A stretch of 64,000 bases of DNA from positions 21,753 through 85,752 of the forward strand of contig CASEMS010000001.1 of assembly GCA_949288955.1 (NCBI GenBank), written 5' to 3'. Below the pieces are notes generated by a model. It was not told the DNA's origin and did not search any database. It saw only the letters and a program-made list of their open reading frames with translations. Of the stretch, positions 43,978-51,796 are shown one piece after another; position 1 is the stretch's first letter; each line of letters begins with the position of its first letter. Made by a program: the position numbers and the translations under genes. The stretch is from an uncultured Lentisphaeraceae bacterium (lineage in GTDB: Bacteria > Verrucomicrobiota > Kiritimatiellia > RFP12 > DVOR01).

Positions 43978-45090
43978 TCAACGAATCCTGCCCCAACGCG
44001 GCGAGGTGAAGGGCCAATGCACGAAAGAGGCCGGCCCCAACAGGTTGCGCGCCGGCACGGCGCCCCAATAACGGCTGTCCAGACTGTTGCCGGAATTGTC
44101 GCCAAAGGCCAGATACTCGCCCGGCCCGAGCTCGAAATGCGTCTTGGTGGGGTAGGGCGAACCCTCCGCCGGGGCATAACCCAGATAGGCGGGCGCGCCG
44201 GGCCAGGGACGGAAATGCTCGGCGATCTCCTCCAAACGGGGCGGGTCGGTCGCCGGTTTGCCGTTCACCCACAGATAGGAACTGTCGGGCTTGAGGTCAA
44301 CCGTGTCTCCGGGCCGACCGCAAAGCCGCTTGATGTAATGCTGGTTGTTGGGCAGGCCGGGCAATCCGCGTGTGGAAAGGACGATGGTCTCCCCCAGGCG
44401 CGGGTGGCGGAAGTTCCAGATCCAACGGTTCACGAAAAGGAAGTCGCCGCTCTTCACGTAACCGCGCCAAAGGCACTGATTCATCGCCACGCGGCTCCCC
44501 GGCGGCACGCGGCGGCTCACCTCCGGAACCACGTCCGCGGGCAGGTCATACCGGTCGCGCCCGTTGACGACCGCCGAGACGTAGCCGGGCTTGGGGCTGG
44601 GGGCGTAACCGGAGAGGGTGCCGGGCGTGCGCACGCGCACATCCTTGTAGCTGGACCCCGTGGCGCACCACTTGAGGAAGCGCAACGGCCCTTTGTCCCA
44701 GGCGGTGGGCGCGTCGGCCTCCTCGGTGTGGATGCCGTAGAGCGTGGGCTGCATGGAGCCCGTGGGGATTTGGAAGGGCTGATAGTAATAGGCTCGGAAG
44801 CAGAAGGCCACGGCCAACGCCGAGACAATCACGTCGAACCACTCCGTCGCCCACGGCCAACGCGGCCTTGGCAAGGCCTCCCCCAACTCCGCGCGCAACG
44901 TCGCCACCACGCCATCCAAATCCTCCGTCTCCCGACACCGGATGGCCTGCGCCAGGTCGGTGAAGCGTTCGTCCAGCGCCGCGCGCGTTCCCTCGGGGAG
45001 GATGTCTGCGTACAGCAGGTAGTCGTTGCGCATCGCGCGGAAGGCTTTTTTGGCCCTCCGGACGGTCAGGAACTCACGGAGACTCATCAT
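43978..45090 (-). CDS. lepB: Signal peptidase I, extended N- and middle regions
   Basis: A 370-residue membrane peptidase that removes signal peptides. One transmembrane segment is visible at about 84-103 (WFDVIVSALAVAFCFRAYYY). The catalytic Ser is S112 (IPTGSMQPTL) and the general base Lys is K254 (NNQHYIKRLCGRPGD); the late GDNSGNSLDSRYWG box is intact. The protein has a soluble 80-residue helical N-terminus and an insertion of more than 90 residues between Ser and the next conserved box. The start overlaps the patatin stop (ATGATGA), with two alternative ATG codons 3 bases apart. Confidence 0.93.
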   Translation of the reverse strand: MMSLREFLTVRRAKKAFRAMRNDYLLYADILPEGTRAALDERFTDLAQAIRCRETEDLDGVVATLRAELGEALPRPRWPWATEWFDVIVSALAVAFCFRAYYYQPFQIPTGSMQPTLYGIHTEEADAPTAWDKGPLRFLKWCATGSSYKDVRVRTPGTLSGYAPSPKPGYVSAVVNGRDRYDLPADVVPEVSRRVPPGSRVAMNQCLWRGYVKSGDFLFVNRWIWNFRHPRLGETIVLSTRGLPGLPNNQHYIKRLCGRPGDTVDLKPDSSYLWVNGKPATDPPRLEEIAEHFRPWPGAPAYLGYAPAEGSPYPTKTHFELGPGEYLAFGDNSGNSLDSRYWGAVPARNLLGPASFVHWPFTSPRWGRIR

Positions 45091-45893
45091 CGTTCAAGCG
45101 CCTCCTCCAGCGCCGGTCGGGCGGCGCGCACGGCCTCTTCGCCGGCGACCAAGGCCGCGCGCCCGCCAAGGAAGTCCAAGGTTTGGATAGGCCCCGTCTT
45201 GGGGCGGATCAGCACGTCGGCCGGACGCTGCGCCAAGGTCAGACGGCTAAGGGCGTTCTCCACCAGCCGCTCCGTCTGCAACAGCGTCGCCAGGAGATTC
45301 GGCGGGCGCGCGGGCGGTGTGGCGGCGTCGCCGTTCAGATCCACCGCGATCACCACCTCCGCCCCGAGGGCCCGCGCGGCGGCCACCGGCACGGGGTCGG
45401 TGAGGCCGCCATCCACCAAAATCCGTCCCTCCCGCGACACCGGGTCAAAAACCCCTGGGATGGAGATGGAGGCACGCACGGCCTCCGAAAGTTTGCCCTC
45501 GCGCAGCGTAACGGCCTCCTCGCGGTAAAAGTCCGTCGCCACCGCCGCGAAGGGGATGGGCAGGTCGGCGAAGGTCCGATCCCCCAGCAGATCCGGACGC
45601 TCCAACCAACGCATCACCGTCTTGCCCGAGTAGATGCCCTGCACCCAGAAGCGCGGTTCCACGAAAAAGCGCGACAACGCCAGGAGGTTCAACGCCCCGA
45701 TCTCCCGCTCGAAGGCCTCGAAACGCCCCGCCGCCCAGACCGCCCCCACCAAGGCTCCGATACTCGCCCCGGCCACCACGTCCGGCACGATCCCCATCTC
45801 CCGCAATGCGCGCAACACCCCCACGTGCGCCCACCCGCGTGCGCCGCCGCTGCCCAACGCCAGGCCAATCTTCGGTCGCCGCCCGTCCCTCAC
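45087..45893 (-). CDS. Patatin-like phospholipase (RssA-like)
   Basis: A 268-residue serine lipid hydrolase starting with GTG at 45893, which overlaps the upstream stop as GTGA. The oxyanion-loop motif is LGSGGARG, the nucleophile elbow G-A-S44-I-G and the dyad motif D-G-G in LVDGGLTDPVPV. RssA-type proteins lack signal peptides and act on membrane lipids from the cytoplasm. It is coupled to signal peptidase I downstream and to a TPR membrane protein upstream, so an envelope or lipid role is probable. Confidence 0.88.
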   Translation of the reverse strand: MRDGRRPKIGLALGSGGARGWAHVGVLRALREMGIVPDVVAGASIGALVGAVWAAGRFEAFEREIGALNLLALSRFFVEPRFWVQGIYSGKTVMRWLERPDLLGDRTFADLPIPFAAVATDFYREEAVTLREGKLSEAVRASISIPGVFDPVSREGRILVDGGLTDPVPVAAARALGAEVVIAVDLNGDAATPPARPPNLLATLLQTERLVENALSRLTLAQRPADVLIRPKTGPIQTLDFLGGRAALVAGEEAVRAARPALEEALER

Positions 45894-46558
45894 TTCCACA
45901 GCCCCACGTGGATGCTCCCCTCCGACGCGTTCGCCGGGGGCTTGCCCAGAAAGACGTTGCTCTCGTGGAGGCCCAACGCCTCCGCCACCATCGCCGTCAG
46001 CACCGCCCGCTGCGCCGAGCGCGCGGGGTCGGCGAAGAAGGCCGAGCCCAACGTCACCGTCGAGACCCGCCCCCGATAGGGCGTGAGCGCGGCCAGCTCC
46101 CGCGCCGTCGGGATCCCCGCCCATTGCAGGCGGTCGACGCAGATCAACGCATTGGCCTCGATCTGCATGACCCGTTCGTCCGCGAAGGCCTTTACGAGTA
46201 TGCCGCCGCACAGCCCGCCCACCACCAGGCCCACCGCCAGCCCCACCACCAACGCCGCGACCCAGCCCCCTGCCACCCCCAAGGCCAACAGCCACCGGCG
46301 ACGCGGGGGCTTGCCCAGGTTGCGCAAGGCCGCCTTCGCCGCTTTGTTGTCCGGTTGGGTCAAAAGGATTTCCCGCCACAGACGGCGGGCCTCCGCCACG
46401 TCGCCTTGCTCCGCGCGGACGCGCGCCAAGAGATCCAGCGCCTCTGGCGTCTTGGCCACCTCGGCGTCGGAGAGGATCAGCGACTCCGCCTCCGCGTAAT
46501 GCTTGGCCGAGGCCAAGGCGTAGGCGCACAGCAATGCCGTCTTGGCGTTATTCGCCAT
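45890..46558 (-). CDS. TPR-like membrane protein of unknown function
   Basis: A 222-residue protein with two or more tetratricopeptide-like helices (AKTALLCAYALASAKHYAEA, AKTPEALDLLARVRAEQGDV, AEARRLWREILLTQPDNKAA), a central hydrophobic Gly/Val-rich transmembrane segment (WLLALGVAGGWVAALVVGLA and on to GGLCGGILV) and a periplasmic C-terminal domain of about 75 residues (LTPYRGRVSTVTLGSAFF). I do not recognise the family. The start at 46558 has AGGGAGG upstream and overlaps the preceding gene. Confidence 0.6.
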   Translation of the reverse strand: MANNAKTALLCAYALASAKHYAEAESLILSDAEVAKTPEALDLLARVRAEQGDVAEARRLWREILLTQPDNKAAKAALRNLGKPPRRRWLLALGVAGGWVAALVVGLAVGLVVGGLCGGILVKAFADERVMQIEANALICVDRLQWAGIPTARELAALTPYRGRVSTVTLGSAFFADPARSAQRAVLTAMVAEALGLHESNVFLGKPPANASEGSIHVGLWK

Positions 46559-46880
46559 CCGTCTGCCCTCCCTCCTGCGTGCGCAGTTTCGGGCGCGGCA
46601 CGAGCACGCCACGCTTGGTCAGCAAGGTCTCGATGGCGTGGAGCGCCTCCAACGCGCCCTCGTTGTCCTCGTCGCACAAGGCTTGGTAGACGTGCCCCAA
46701 CGCGCCACCCACGGCGGCCCAGTCCGCCCGTTCCGCCGCGATCTGCGCCGCCGTCAGCTCCGTGCGGCGCACCATCTCCAGCTCCAGCTCCGCGAACTCC
46801 TCGGAGACGCGCACCAAAGCCTCGGCGTCGCACGCCGAGACGGACACTTCCTGTCGCACGCCAAGCCTTTTCCTGCCCAT
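46548..46880 (-). CDS. Small helical protein of unknown function
   Basis: A 110-residue, acidic, mostly helical protein (VRVSEEFAELELEMVRRTEL, GGALGHVYQALCDEDNEGAL) without signal or membrane segment. It is preceded by its own promoter and AAGGAA ribosome site and overlaps the following TPR gene by 11 bases. No function is offered. Confidence 0.55.
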   Translation of the reverse strand: MGRKRLGVRQEVSVSACDAEALVRVSEEFAELELEMVRRTELTAAQIAAERADWAAVGGALGHVYQALCDEDNEGALEALHAIETLLTKRGVLVPRPKLRTQEGGQTDGE

Positions 46881-46905
46881 CGCTCGTTCCTTCTAGGTTG
46901 GGGTT

Positions 46906-46934
46906 ATTATGCCACATCCCGCCGCCGCCTTCAA
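46906..46934 (-). promoter_or_regulatory. Internal promoter at the end of nadK
   Basis: TTGAAG at 46929-46934, a 17-bp spacer and CATAAT at 46906-46911 (minus strand). The -35 overlaps the nadK stop, so the lepB-glf-PPTase genes can be transcribed separately from nadK. Confidence 0.6.
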
Positions 46935-47818
46935 CGTGCGAAGGGAGCCCCCCAGCCCAATTTCCGGGAGAGCGGCGCGTAAGGGTTGCGACCCTCCGGG
47001 ACAAGGAGGCGGACGGGGCGCCCGGAGGCCGCGGCGACGACGCCTTCGCCGGGGCGCAGTGTGCAGGCCGCCTGCCCATCCACATGGACGGCCCCCGCCG
47101 CGACGCAATCCTCGGCGAGGCGGATCTCCAACCGTGCCTCGCCGGGCACCACAAGCGGGCGCGCGCTGAGGGCGTGCGGCGCGATGACGCTGACGACGAG
47201 CGCGCGCACGGAGGGCGCCATGACAGGCCCGCCGACCGAAAGCGAATAGGCCGTGCTGCCGGTGGGCGTGGCGACGATCGCCCCATCGCAGAGCCAACGC
47301 GCCACGGGGAAGCCGTCGATAGCCAGCTCCAAGGCGATGGCGTGGCCTCCCTCGGCGCGCGTAACCACCACGTCGTTCAGGGCGTCGGGGAGGCGCGTCG
47401 CCGGCTGTCCGGCCCGGCACGCCTCGGCGGCGAGTGCGGTTCGGGCCTCCTCGCCGTAACGCCCCTCGGCCAGACACCGGAGGGTGGCGCCGAAACCTTC
47501 CTCGTTCACGGCGGTGAGATAGCCCAGACGGCCGATGTTGAGGCCGATCAGCGGCAGATCCGCGCCGACGGCGGCGAGGGTGCGCACCGCCCGAAGGAGG
47601 GAGCCGTCGCCCCCAAGCGACAGGACGCCCTGCGCGCCGCTGGCGACGAACGCGCCCGGGGCGCAGACGGCGGCGCCGGGGAGGCGCACGGCGGTCTCGG
47701 CATCCGCCAAGAGCGTCACCCCCGCCTCGGCCGCCGCGCGGGCCAACGCCGCCAAACCCTCCGCGGCCCGGGGGCGTGTGAGGTTGGCGAGGACGCCTAG
47801 CTGCGTGATGGGCCGCAT
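46931..47818 (-). CDS. nadK: NAD kinase
   Basis: A 295-residue enzyme that phosphorylates NAD to NADP. The signature G-G-D-G is in VLSLGGDGSLLRAV, followed by IGLNIGRLGYLTAVNEEG, the DALNDVVVTR strand and CDGAIVATPTGSTAYSLSVGG. The start at 47818 lies 11 bp after yhcH without a strong ribosome site. Confidence 0.95.
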   Translation of the reverse strand: MRPITQLGVLANLTRPRAAEGLAALARAAAEAGVTLLADAETAVRLPGAAVCAPGAFVASGAQGVLSLGGDGSLLRAVRTLAAVGADLPLIGLNIGRLGYLTAVNEEGFGATLRCLAEGRYGEEARTALAAEACRAGQPATRLPDALNDVVVTRAEGGHAIALELAIDGFPVARWLCDGAIVATPTGSTAYSLSVGGPVMAPSVRALVVSVIAPHALSARPLVVPGEARLEIRLAEDCVAAGAVHVDGQAACTLRPGEGVVAAASGRPVRLLVPEGRNPYAPLSRKLGWGAPFAR

Positions 47819-47829
47819 GGGCTGCGCGT

Positions 47830-48294
47830 TCAGAGCAACACCTTGACGATGGCCTTTTTCACCCGCGTGGCGGCAGGGGTGCGCTGGCCGGGCGCGTGGG
47901 CATCCTGCGGGAAGAGCACGAAGAACCCGTCCTTGGGGAAGGGGATGGGCGTGCCGGCGCCCGCCACGAAGCCGATATCCGCGTCCTCGGCATAGGGCTT
48001 GGTGATGGCGAGGTCGGGGGTGAGGGGGCGCCAACCGATGGCCTCGTTGCCTTGGAAGAGGAATTGGATGTCGGCGTAACGGCGGTGGAACTCCAACGGG
48101 CAGTTCTCCGGGGCGCGGGTCTCGTATTCCTGGATGTTGGCAAAGAGGGTCTCGGTGCCGTCGGGCGCCGTCTCGATGACATGATGGCCGGCGGGGAGGG
48201 CGGCGTTGGCGGGGTCGCGCAGCCAAGCGAAGGCTTTGGCGAAGCGCGGGCCGAGATTGAGGCAATCGGCGTGGTCGAGCGTGTCGATGATCAT
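47830..48294 (-). CDS. YhcH/YjgK/YiaL-family cupin-like protein
   Basis: A 154-residue DUF386-type protein that opens MIIDTLDHADCLNLGPRFAK and carries the metal-site strand CPLEFHRRYADIQFLFQGNE. Family members bind zinc or other metals and are linked to sugar metabolism, including the EbgC beta subunit of beta-galactosidase. A role as sugar anomerase or accessory factor is possible here. The start has AAAGGAG 8 bases upstream. Confidence 0.85.
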   Translation of the reverse strand: MIIDTLDHADCLNLGPRFAKAFAWLRDPANAALPAGHHVIETAPDGTETLFANIQEYETRAPENCPLEFHRRYADIQFLFQGNEAIGWRPLTPDLAITKPYAEDADIGFVAGAGTPIPFPKDGFFVLFPQDAHAPGQRTPAATRVKKAIVKVLL

Positions 48295-48320
48295 GGCGTG
48301 GCTCCTTTCGGGTCGCCACC

Positions 48321-48329
48321 ATGATAGCA
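48321..48329 (-). promoter_or_regulatory. Extended -10 promoter of yhcH-nadK
   Basis: TGC-TATCAT read on the minus strand, 27 bases before the yhcH ATG. The -35 region falls into repeat array 7 and has no recognisable hexamer. Confidence 0.45.
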
Positions 48330-48338
48330 CATTGCCAG

Positions 48339-48443
48339 CCGCCGCTGCACCGAGACGAATCGGCGGCTGACCCGAAGTGGATCGGCGGCTGAGCCGAAGT
48401 GGATCGGCGGCTGAACCGAAGTGGATCGGCGGCTGAGCCGTGG
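48339..48443. repeat. 22-bp-period palindromic-core array 7
   Basis: Five units with cores at about 48340, 48362, 48384, 48406 and 48428. Units 2 to 5 are nearly identical (GGATCGGCGGCTGA followed by CCGAAGT). It lies between the yhcH promoter and the terminator of the CBM48-like gene; its left unit touches the yhcH -35 region. Confidence 0.92.
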
Positions 48444-48457
48444 AGGGGGAGGGGCAC

Positions 48458-48483
48458 AAAAAAAGCCGCGCGGTCTGCGCGGC
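48458..48483 (-). terminator. Terminator of the CBM48-like gene
   Basis: GCCGCGC/GCGCGGC stem, GGTCT loop, then seven T residues on the minus strand. Confidence 0.88.
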
Positions 48484-48504
48484 TCTGGGACTTGGGTGCC
48501 CGTC

Positions 48505-48984
48505 TCAGTCAACGACCTTGACGCTGTTGAGGGTGCCCATGTTGTTCTGGACCCAATCGGTGCACTCGGGGTCGGCGCACCAGGTGCCGTTGATGACGAA
48601 CTTGTACTCATAGCGGCCCTTGGGCAGGGTGAGGGTGCAGGTGAACTCACCGTCGCCCTTCTTGTCGGTCATGGGCTTGTCGGAGGGGTTCCAGTCGTTG
48701 AAGCAGCCGGCGAGGTAGACCTTGCTGCCGATCTCGGCGCGGACGCGGAAGGTAACGCGCACAGCCTTCTCGGCCTTCTCGGCTTTGGCCTTGGGGGCCT
48801 TGGGGGCGGGCTTGGCCGCGACAGGGGCGGGGGCCGCGAAGAGGTCTTCCGCGACGGGGGCCTCGACGGGCTTGGCTTTCTTGGCCACCCGGGTGCTCTT
48901 GGCGGCGGTGGCCTTCTTGGCGGGGGCGGCCTTGGGTTCGGCGGCCTTCGCGGTCGTGCTCTTGGTGGTCTTCTTGGTAGCCAT
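48505..48984 (-). CDS. Glycogen-binding-domain protein with histone-H1-like Lys/Ala-rich tail
   Basis: A 159-residue protein. Residues 1-73 are almost only Lys, Ala, Pro and Thr (ATKKTTKSTTAKAAEPKAAP and continuing), like bacterial histone-H1-type or HctB tails. Residues 75-159 form an AMPK/isoamylase-N-type CBM48 domain: VRVTFRVRAEIGSKVYLAGC, FNDWNPSDKPM, YEYKFVINGTWCADPECTDW. Such domains bind alpha-glucans or act as regulatory modules. The tail suggests DNA, RNA or polyanion binding. It has the strongest promoter in the window, indicating high expression. The function of the combination is unknown. Confidence 0.78.
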   Translation of the reverse strand: MATKKTTKSTTAKAAEPKAAPAKKATAAKSTRVAKKAKPVEAPVAEDLFAAPAPVAAKPAPKAPKAKAEKAEKAVRVTFRVRAEIGSKVYLAGCFNDWNPSDKPMTDKKGDGEFTCTLTLPKGRYEYKFVINGTWCADPECTDWVQNNMGTLNSVKVVD

Positions 48985-49025
48985 AATCGTTGCTCCTTAC
49001 GTTTCTTTTCTTGAAACGCCGCCTA

Positions 49026-49054
49026 ATTATGCCGAAGGCGCGCCGAAATGTCAA
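49026..49054 (-). promoter_or_regulatory. Strong promoter of the CBM48-like gene
   Basis: TTGACA at 49049-49054, 17-bp spacer, CATAAT at 49026-49031 (minus strand). It is followed by a leader with AAGGAG 9 bases before the ATG. Confidence 0.82.
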
Positions 49055-49104
49055 GCGGGGGCGCGTACAGGTGTGGGCGGTGAGCCTTTGGGGCGCAAAA
49101 ACCA

Positions 49105-49134
49105 TTGACCGCCGCCCATGGATTACGTTATGGT
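49105..49134 (+). promoter_or_regulatory. Promoter of the GH3-to-rmlD unit
   Basis: TTGACC at 49105-49110, an 18-bp spacer and TATGGT at 49129-49134. AAAGGAA follows close to the predicted start point, so the leader is only about 16 bases. Confidence 0.6.
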
Positions 49135-49156
49135 GGGGGCGAAAGGAACAGGTGCA

Positions 49157-51796
49157 ATGAAGTATTCTTGGACTATCTTTGGATTGGCGGCGATGGCCGT
49201 CGGCGTGGTGTCGTGCGCGGCGAGGCGGACGGCCGCGCCGGTGGACGAGCGGGCGCAGGCGGAGGCGGAGGCCATTCTGCGGACGCTGACGTTGGAGGAG
49301 AAGGTGGCGCTGACCCACGGCAACTCCACGATGTATCTGGCCGCCAACCCCGACAAGGGGATTCCCACCGAATTGGCCTTCTCGGATGGCACGCACACCG
49401 TGCGCCCGGAGGTGCCGAGGAAGACCTTTGGGTGGCTGCGCGACCCCAAGGACATGACGGATTCGGCGACGGTCTTCCCGTCGCTCTCGGCCTTGGCCTC
49501 GACGTGGGACGTGGGGCTGGCCCGCCGTTACGGCGAGGCGCTTGGCGAGGAGGCGCGGGCGCGCAACAAGGATGTGCTCCTGGGGCCCGGGCTGAATATC
49601 ACGCGCACCCCGCTTTGCGGGCGCAACTATGAGTATTTCGGCGAGGATCCGCTTCTGGCCGGGCGGATGGCGGCCTCGGAGATCCGCGGCATCCAGTCGC
49701 GCGACGTCGCGGCCTGCGCCAAGCATTTCGCCCTGAACAACCAGGAGCTGAACCGCCACGGCGTGGATGCCCGCCCCGATGCCCGGACGACGCGCGAGCT
49801 TTATCTGCCGGCCTTCGAGATGGCGGTGAAGGAGGGTGGTCTGCTGACGGTGATGGGCGCGTACAACAAGACGTGGGGCGTCCACGCCAGCCACAACGCC
49901 TGGCTGAACCGTTCCGTACTGAAGGGCGAGTGGGGCTTCCCGGGCTTTGTGGTGACGGATTGGGGCAGCCTCGGCGACACCGTGGCGGGCGCGCTCGGGG
50001 GCACGGACGTGGAGATGAACATGGGCAAATCCATCCGCTATTACCCCCACCTCGCCGAGGCTGTGCGCGCGGGCAAGGTCTCCGAGGCGCGGGTGGACGA
50101 CATGGCTCGGCGCGTCCTCTACGTGCAGTCCAAACTCCATCTGTTGGACGGCGAGCCGCGTTTCGCCGGCTCCGTGAACACGCCCGAGCACCAGGCCCTC
50201 GCCCGCGAGGTCGGCGCCGACAGCATCGTGTTGCTGAAGAACGACGCCGGGCTTCTCCCGCTCGACGCCAACCGCCTCCGGCGCGTCCTCGTGGTGGGCG
50301 AGATCGCCACCAAGACCGATTGCTGGGAAGGTTCCAGCGCGATGGGCAAGGCGCCCTACGAAATCCCCGTCCTGGAGGGACTGCGCGAGGCGCTCCCCGA
50401 CGCCGAGATCGTCTATGCGCCCTTCCCCGCCCTGCCGACCGCCGTCTCCGTCCTGCCCGATGCCTGCCTGCTCACCGAGAACCCCACCCGGGACGCCGAC
50501 CGTGGCATCCTTGAGCGCGGTTGGCTCTGGGAGCGTTTCGCCAACGACCGGCTGGAGGGGCAGCCCATCAACAGCGGCTTCACCCGCACCCCAGACCTCC
50601 ACAAGGACGAACGCGGCACCCACTTCTCCGTGCGTTTCCGCACGCGGCTGCGTGCCCCCGAGAGCGGCGAGTACCTCTTCGCGGTGACCTGCGACGATGG
50701 CGCGCGCTTCGCCATCGACGGCAAGCGCGTCATCGACTCGTGGAAGGATGGCAAGGCCCGCACCGTCTCCGCCAAGGTGCGGTTGGAGGCGGGGCGCGCG
50801 TATGACCTGTCCGTGGACTACCGTCAGGCGGGCGGCGACGCCGTGCTCGCCTTCGGGTGGCGCCTCCCCTCCGAGTCGGGCGCGGACTACGCCGCCCTGC
50901 GCGCGGAGGCCAAACGCGCCGACGCCGTCCTCCTGGTTACCGGCAACCGCAAAGGGTGGGGGCCTGCCCGCGAGTGCGAGTCGGGCGATCGGCCTGATAT
51001 GCGCCTGCTCCCGCGCGACGATGCCGGGTTGGACGCCCTGTTGGGCGTGAACCCGCGCACCGCCGTCCTTGTCCAAGCCGGCACGCCCGTGGAGATGCCG
51101 TGGATCGACCGCGCCCCGACGCTCCTGCTCTTCTCCTTCCTCGGGCAGGAGACGGGCCGCTCCGTGGCGGACGTCCTGCTTGGCAAGCGTGAGCCGGCCG
51201 GCCGTCTCTGCCAGACCTGGCCCAAACGGTTGGCGGATTCCCCCGCCCACGCGCTGGGCGATTACCGGGCGGACGTCGCCGAGCACAAGGAGGGGCTGCT
51301 CGTCGGCTATCGGTGGTATGACGCCAAGGGGGTCGCCCCGGCCTTCCCCTTCGGGTTCGGCCTTGGGTACACCGCGTTCGCCTTCGGCGAGCCAGAGGTC
51401 GCGGAGCGTGGTGGGCGGGTCACCGTCCGCGTCCCCGTAACCAACACCGGCAAGCGCGCCGGGGCCGCGGTCGTCCAGCTCTACGTTGAGCCGCCGAAGG
51501 GCAGTGCGGTCTTCCGCGCCCCACGCCAGCTCGGCGCCTTCGCGAAGATTCGTCTCGCCCCCGGCGAGACCGGCGTGGCGGAGATGACGCTCGGCCCCCG
51601 CGCCTTCGCGTGGTGGGACGAGTCCCTCCCCGGTTGGCGGCATGAGGCTGGGGACTTCACCCTCGCCCTGGGCACCTCCTCGCGCGACTTCTTCGCCCGC
51701 GTCCCTGTCACCCTCGACGCTTGGGAGGAGCGCGTCGCGCCCGTCCCCATCCCTGACGCCACCCCCGCGAGCTGGGGCGCACCGGAGGCCAAATGA
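49157..51796 (+). CDS. GH3 beta-glycosidase with inserted PA14 domain, lipoprotein-like
   Basis: An 879-residue enzyme with the start at 49157 after AAAGGAA. The signal ends V-V-S-C20, a plausible lipobox. The GH3 barrel has FAxSDGTH-like ELAFSDGTHTVRPE, GPGLNITRTPLCGRNYEYF, and the nucleophile Asp in FVVTDWGS. A PA14 domain (ERFANDRL to VDYRQAGGD, with FRTRLRAPESGEYLFAV) interrupts the second domain, and a fibronectin-III-like end follows. Barrel-type GH3 enzymes remove terminal beta-glucose, xylose or GlcNAc. It is coupled to a GH110 enzyme, so both likely work on the same host or plant glycan. Confidence 0.88.
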   Translation: MKYSWTIFGLAAMAVGVVSCAARRTAAPVDERAQAEAEAILRTLTLEEKVALTHGNSTMYLAANPDKGIPTELAFSDGTHTVRPEVPRKTFGWLRDPKDMTDSATVFPSLSALASTWDVGLARRYGEALGEEARARNKDVLLGPGLNITRTPLCGRNYEYFGEDPLLAGRMAASEIRGIQSRDVAACAKHFALNNQELNRHGVDARPDARTTRELYLPAFEMAVKEGGLLTVMGAYNKTWGVHASHNAWLNRSVLKGEWGFPGFVVTDWGSLGDTVAGALGGTDVEMNMGKSIRYYPHLAEAVRAGKVSEARVDDMARRVLYVQSKLHLLDGEPRFAGSVNTPEHQALAREVGADSIVLLKNDAGLLPLDANRLRRVLVVGEIATKTDCWEGSSAMGKAPYEIPVLEGLREALPDAEIVYAPFPALPTAVSVLPDACLLTENPTRDADRGILERGWLWERFANDRLEGQPINSGFTRTPDLHKDERGTHFSVRFRTRLRAPESGEYLFAVTCDDGARFAIDGKRVIDSWKDGKARTVSAKVRLEAGRAYDLSVDYRQAGGDAVLAFGWRLPSESGADYAALRAEAKRADAVLLVTGNRKGWGPARECESGDRPDMRLLPRDDAGLDALLGVNPRTAVLVQAGTPVEMPWIDRAPTLLLFSFLGQETGRSVADVLLGKREPAGRLCQTWPKRLADSPAHALGDYRADVAEHKEGLLVGYRWYDAKGVAPAFPFGFGLGYTAFAFGEPEVAERGGRVTVRVPVTNTGKRAGAAVVQLYVEPPKGSAVFRAPRQLGAFAKIRLAPGETGVAEMTLGPRAFAWWDESLPGWRHEAGDFTLALGTSSRDFFARVPVTLDAWEERVAPVPIPDATPASWGAPEAK

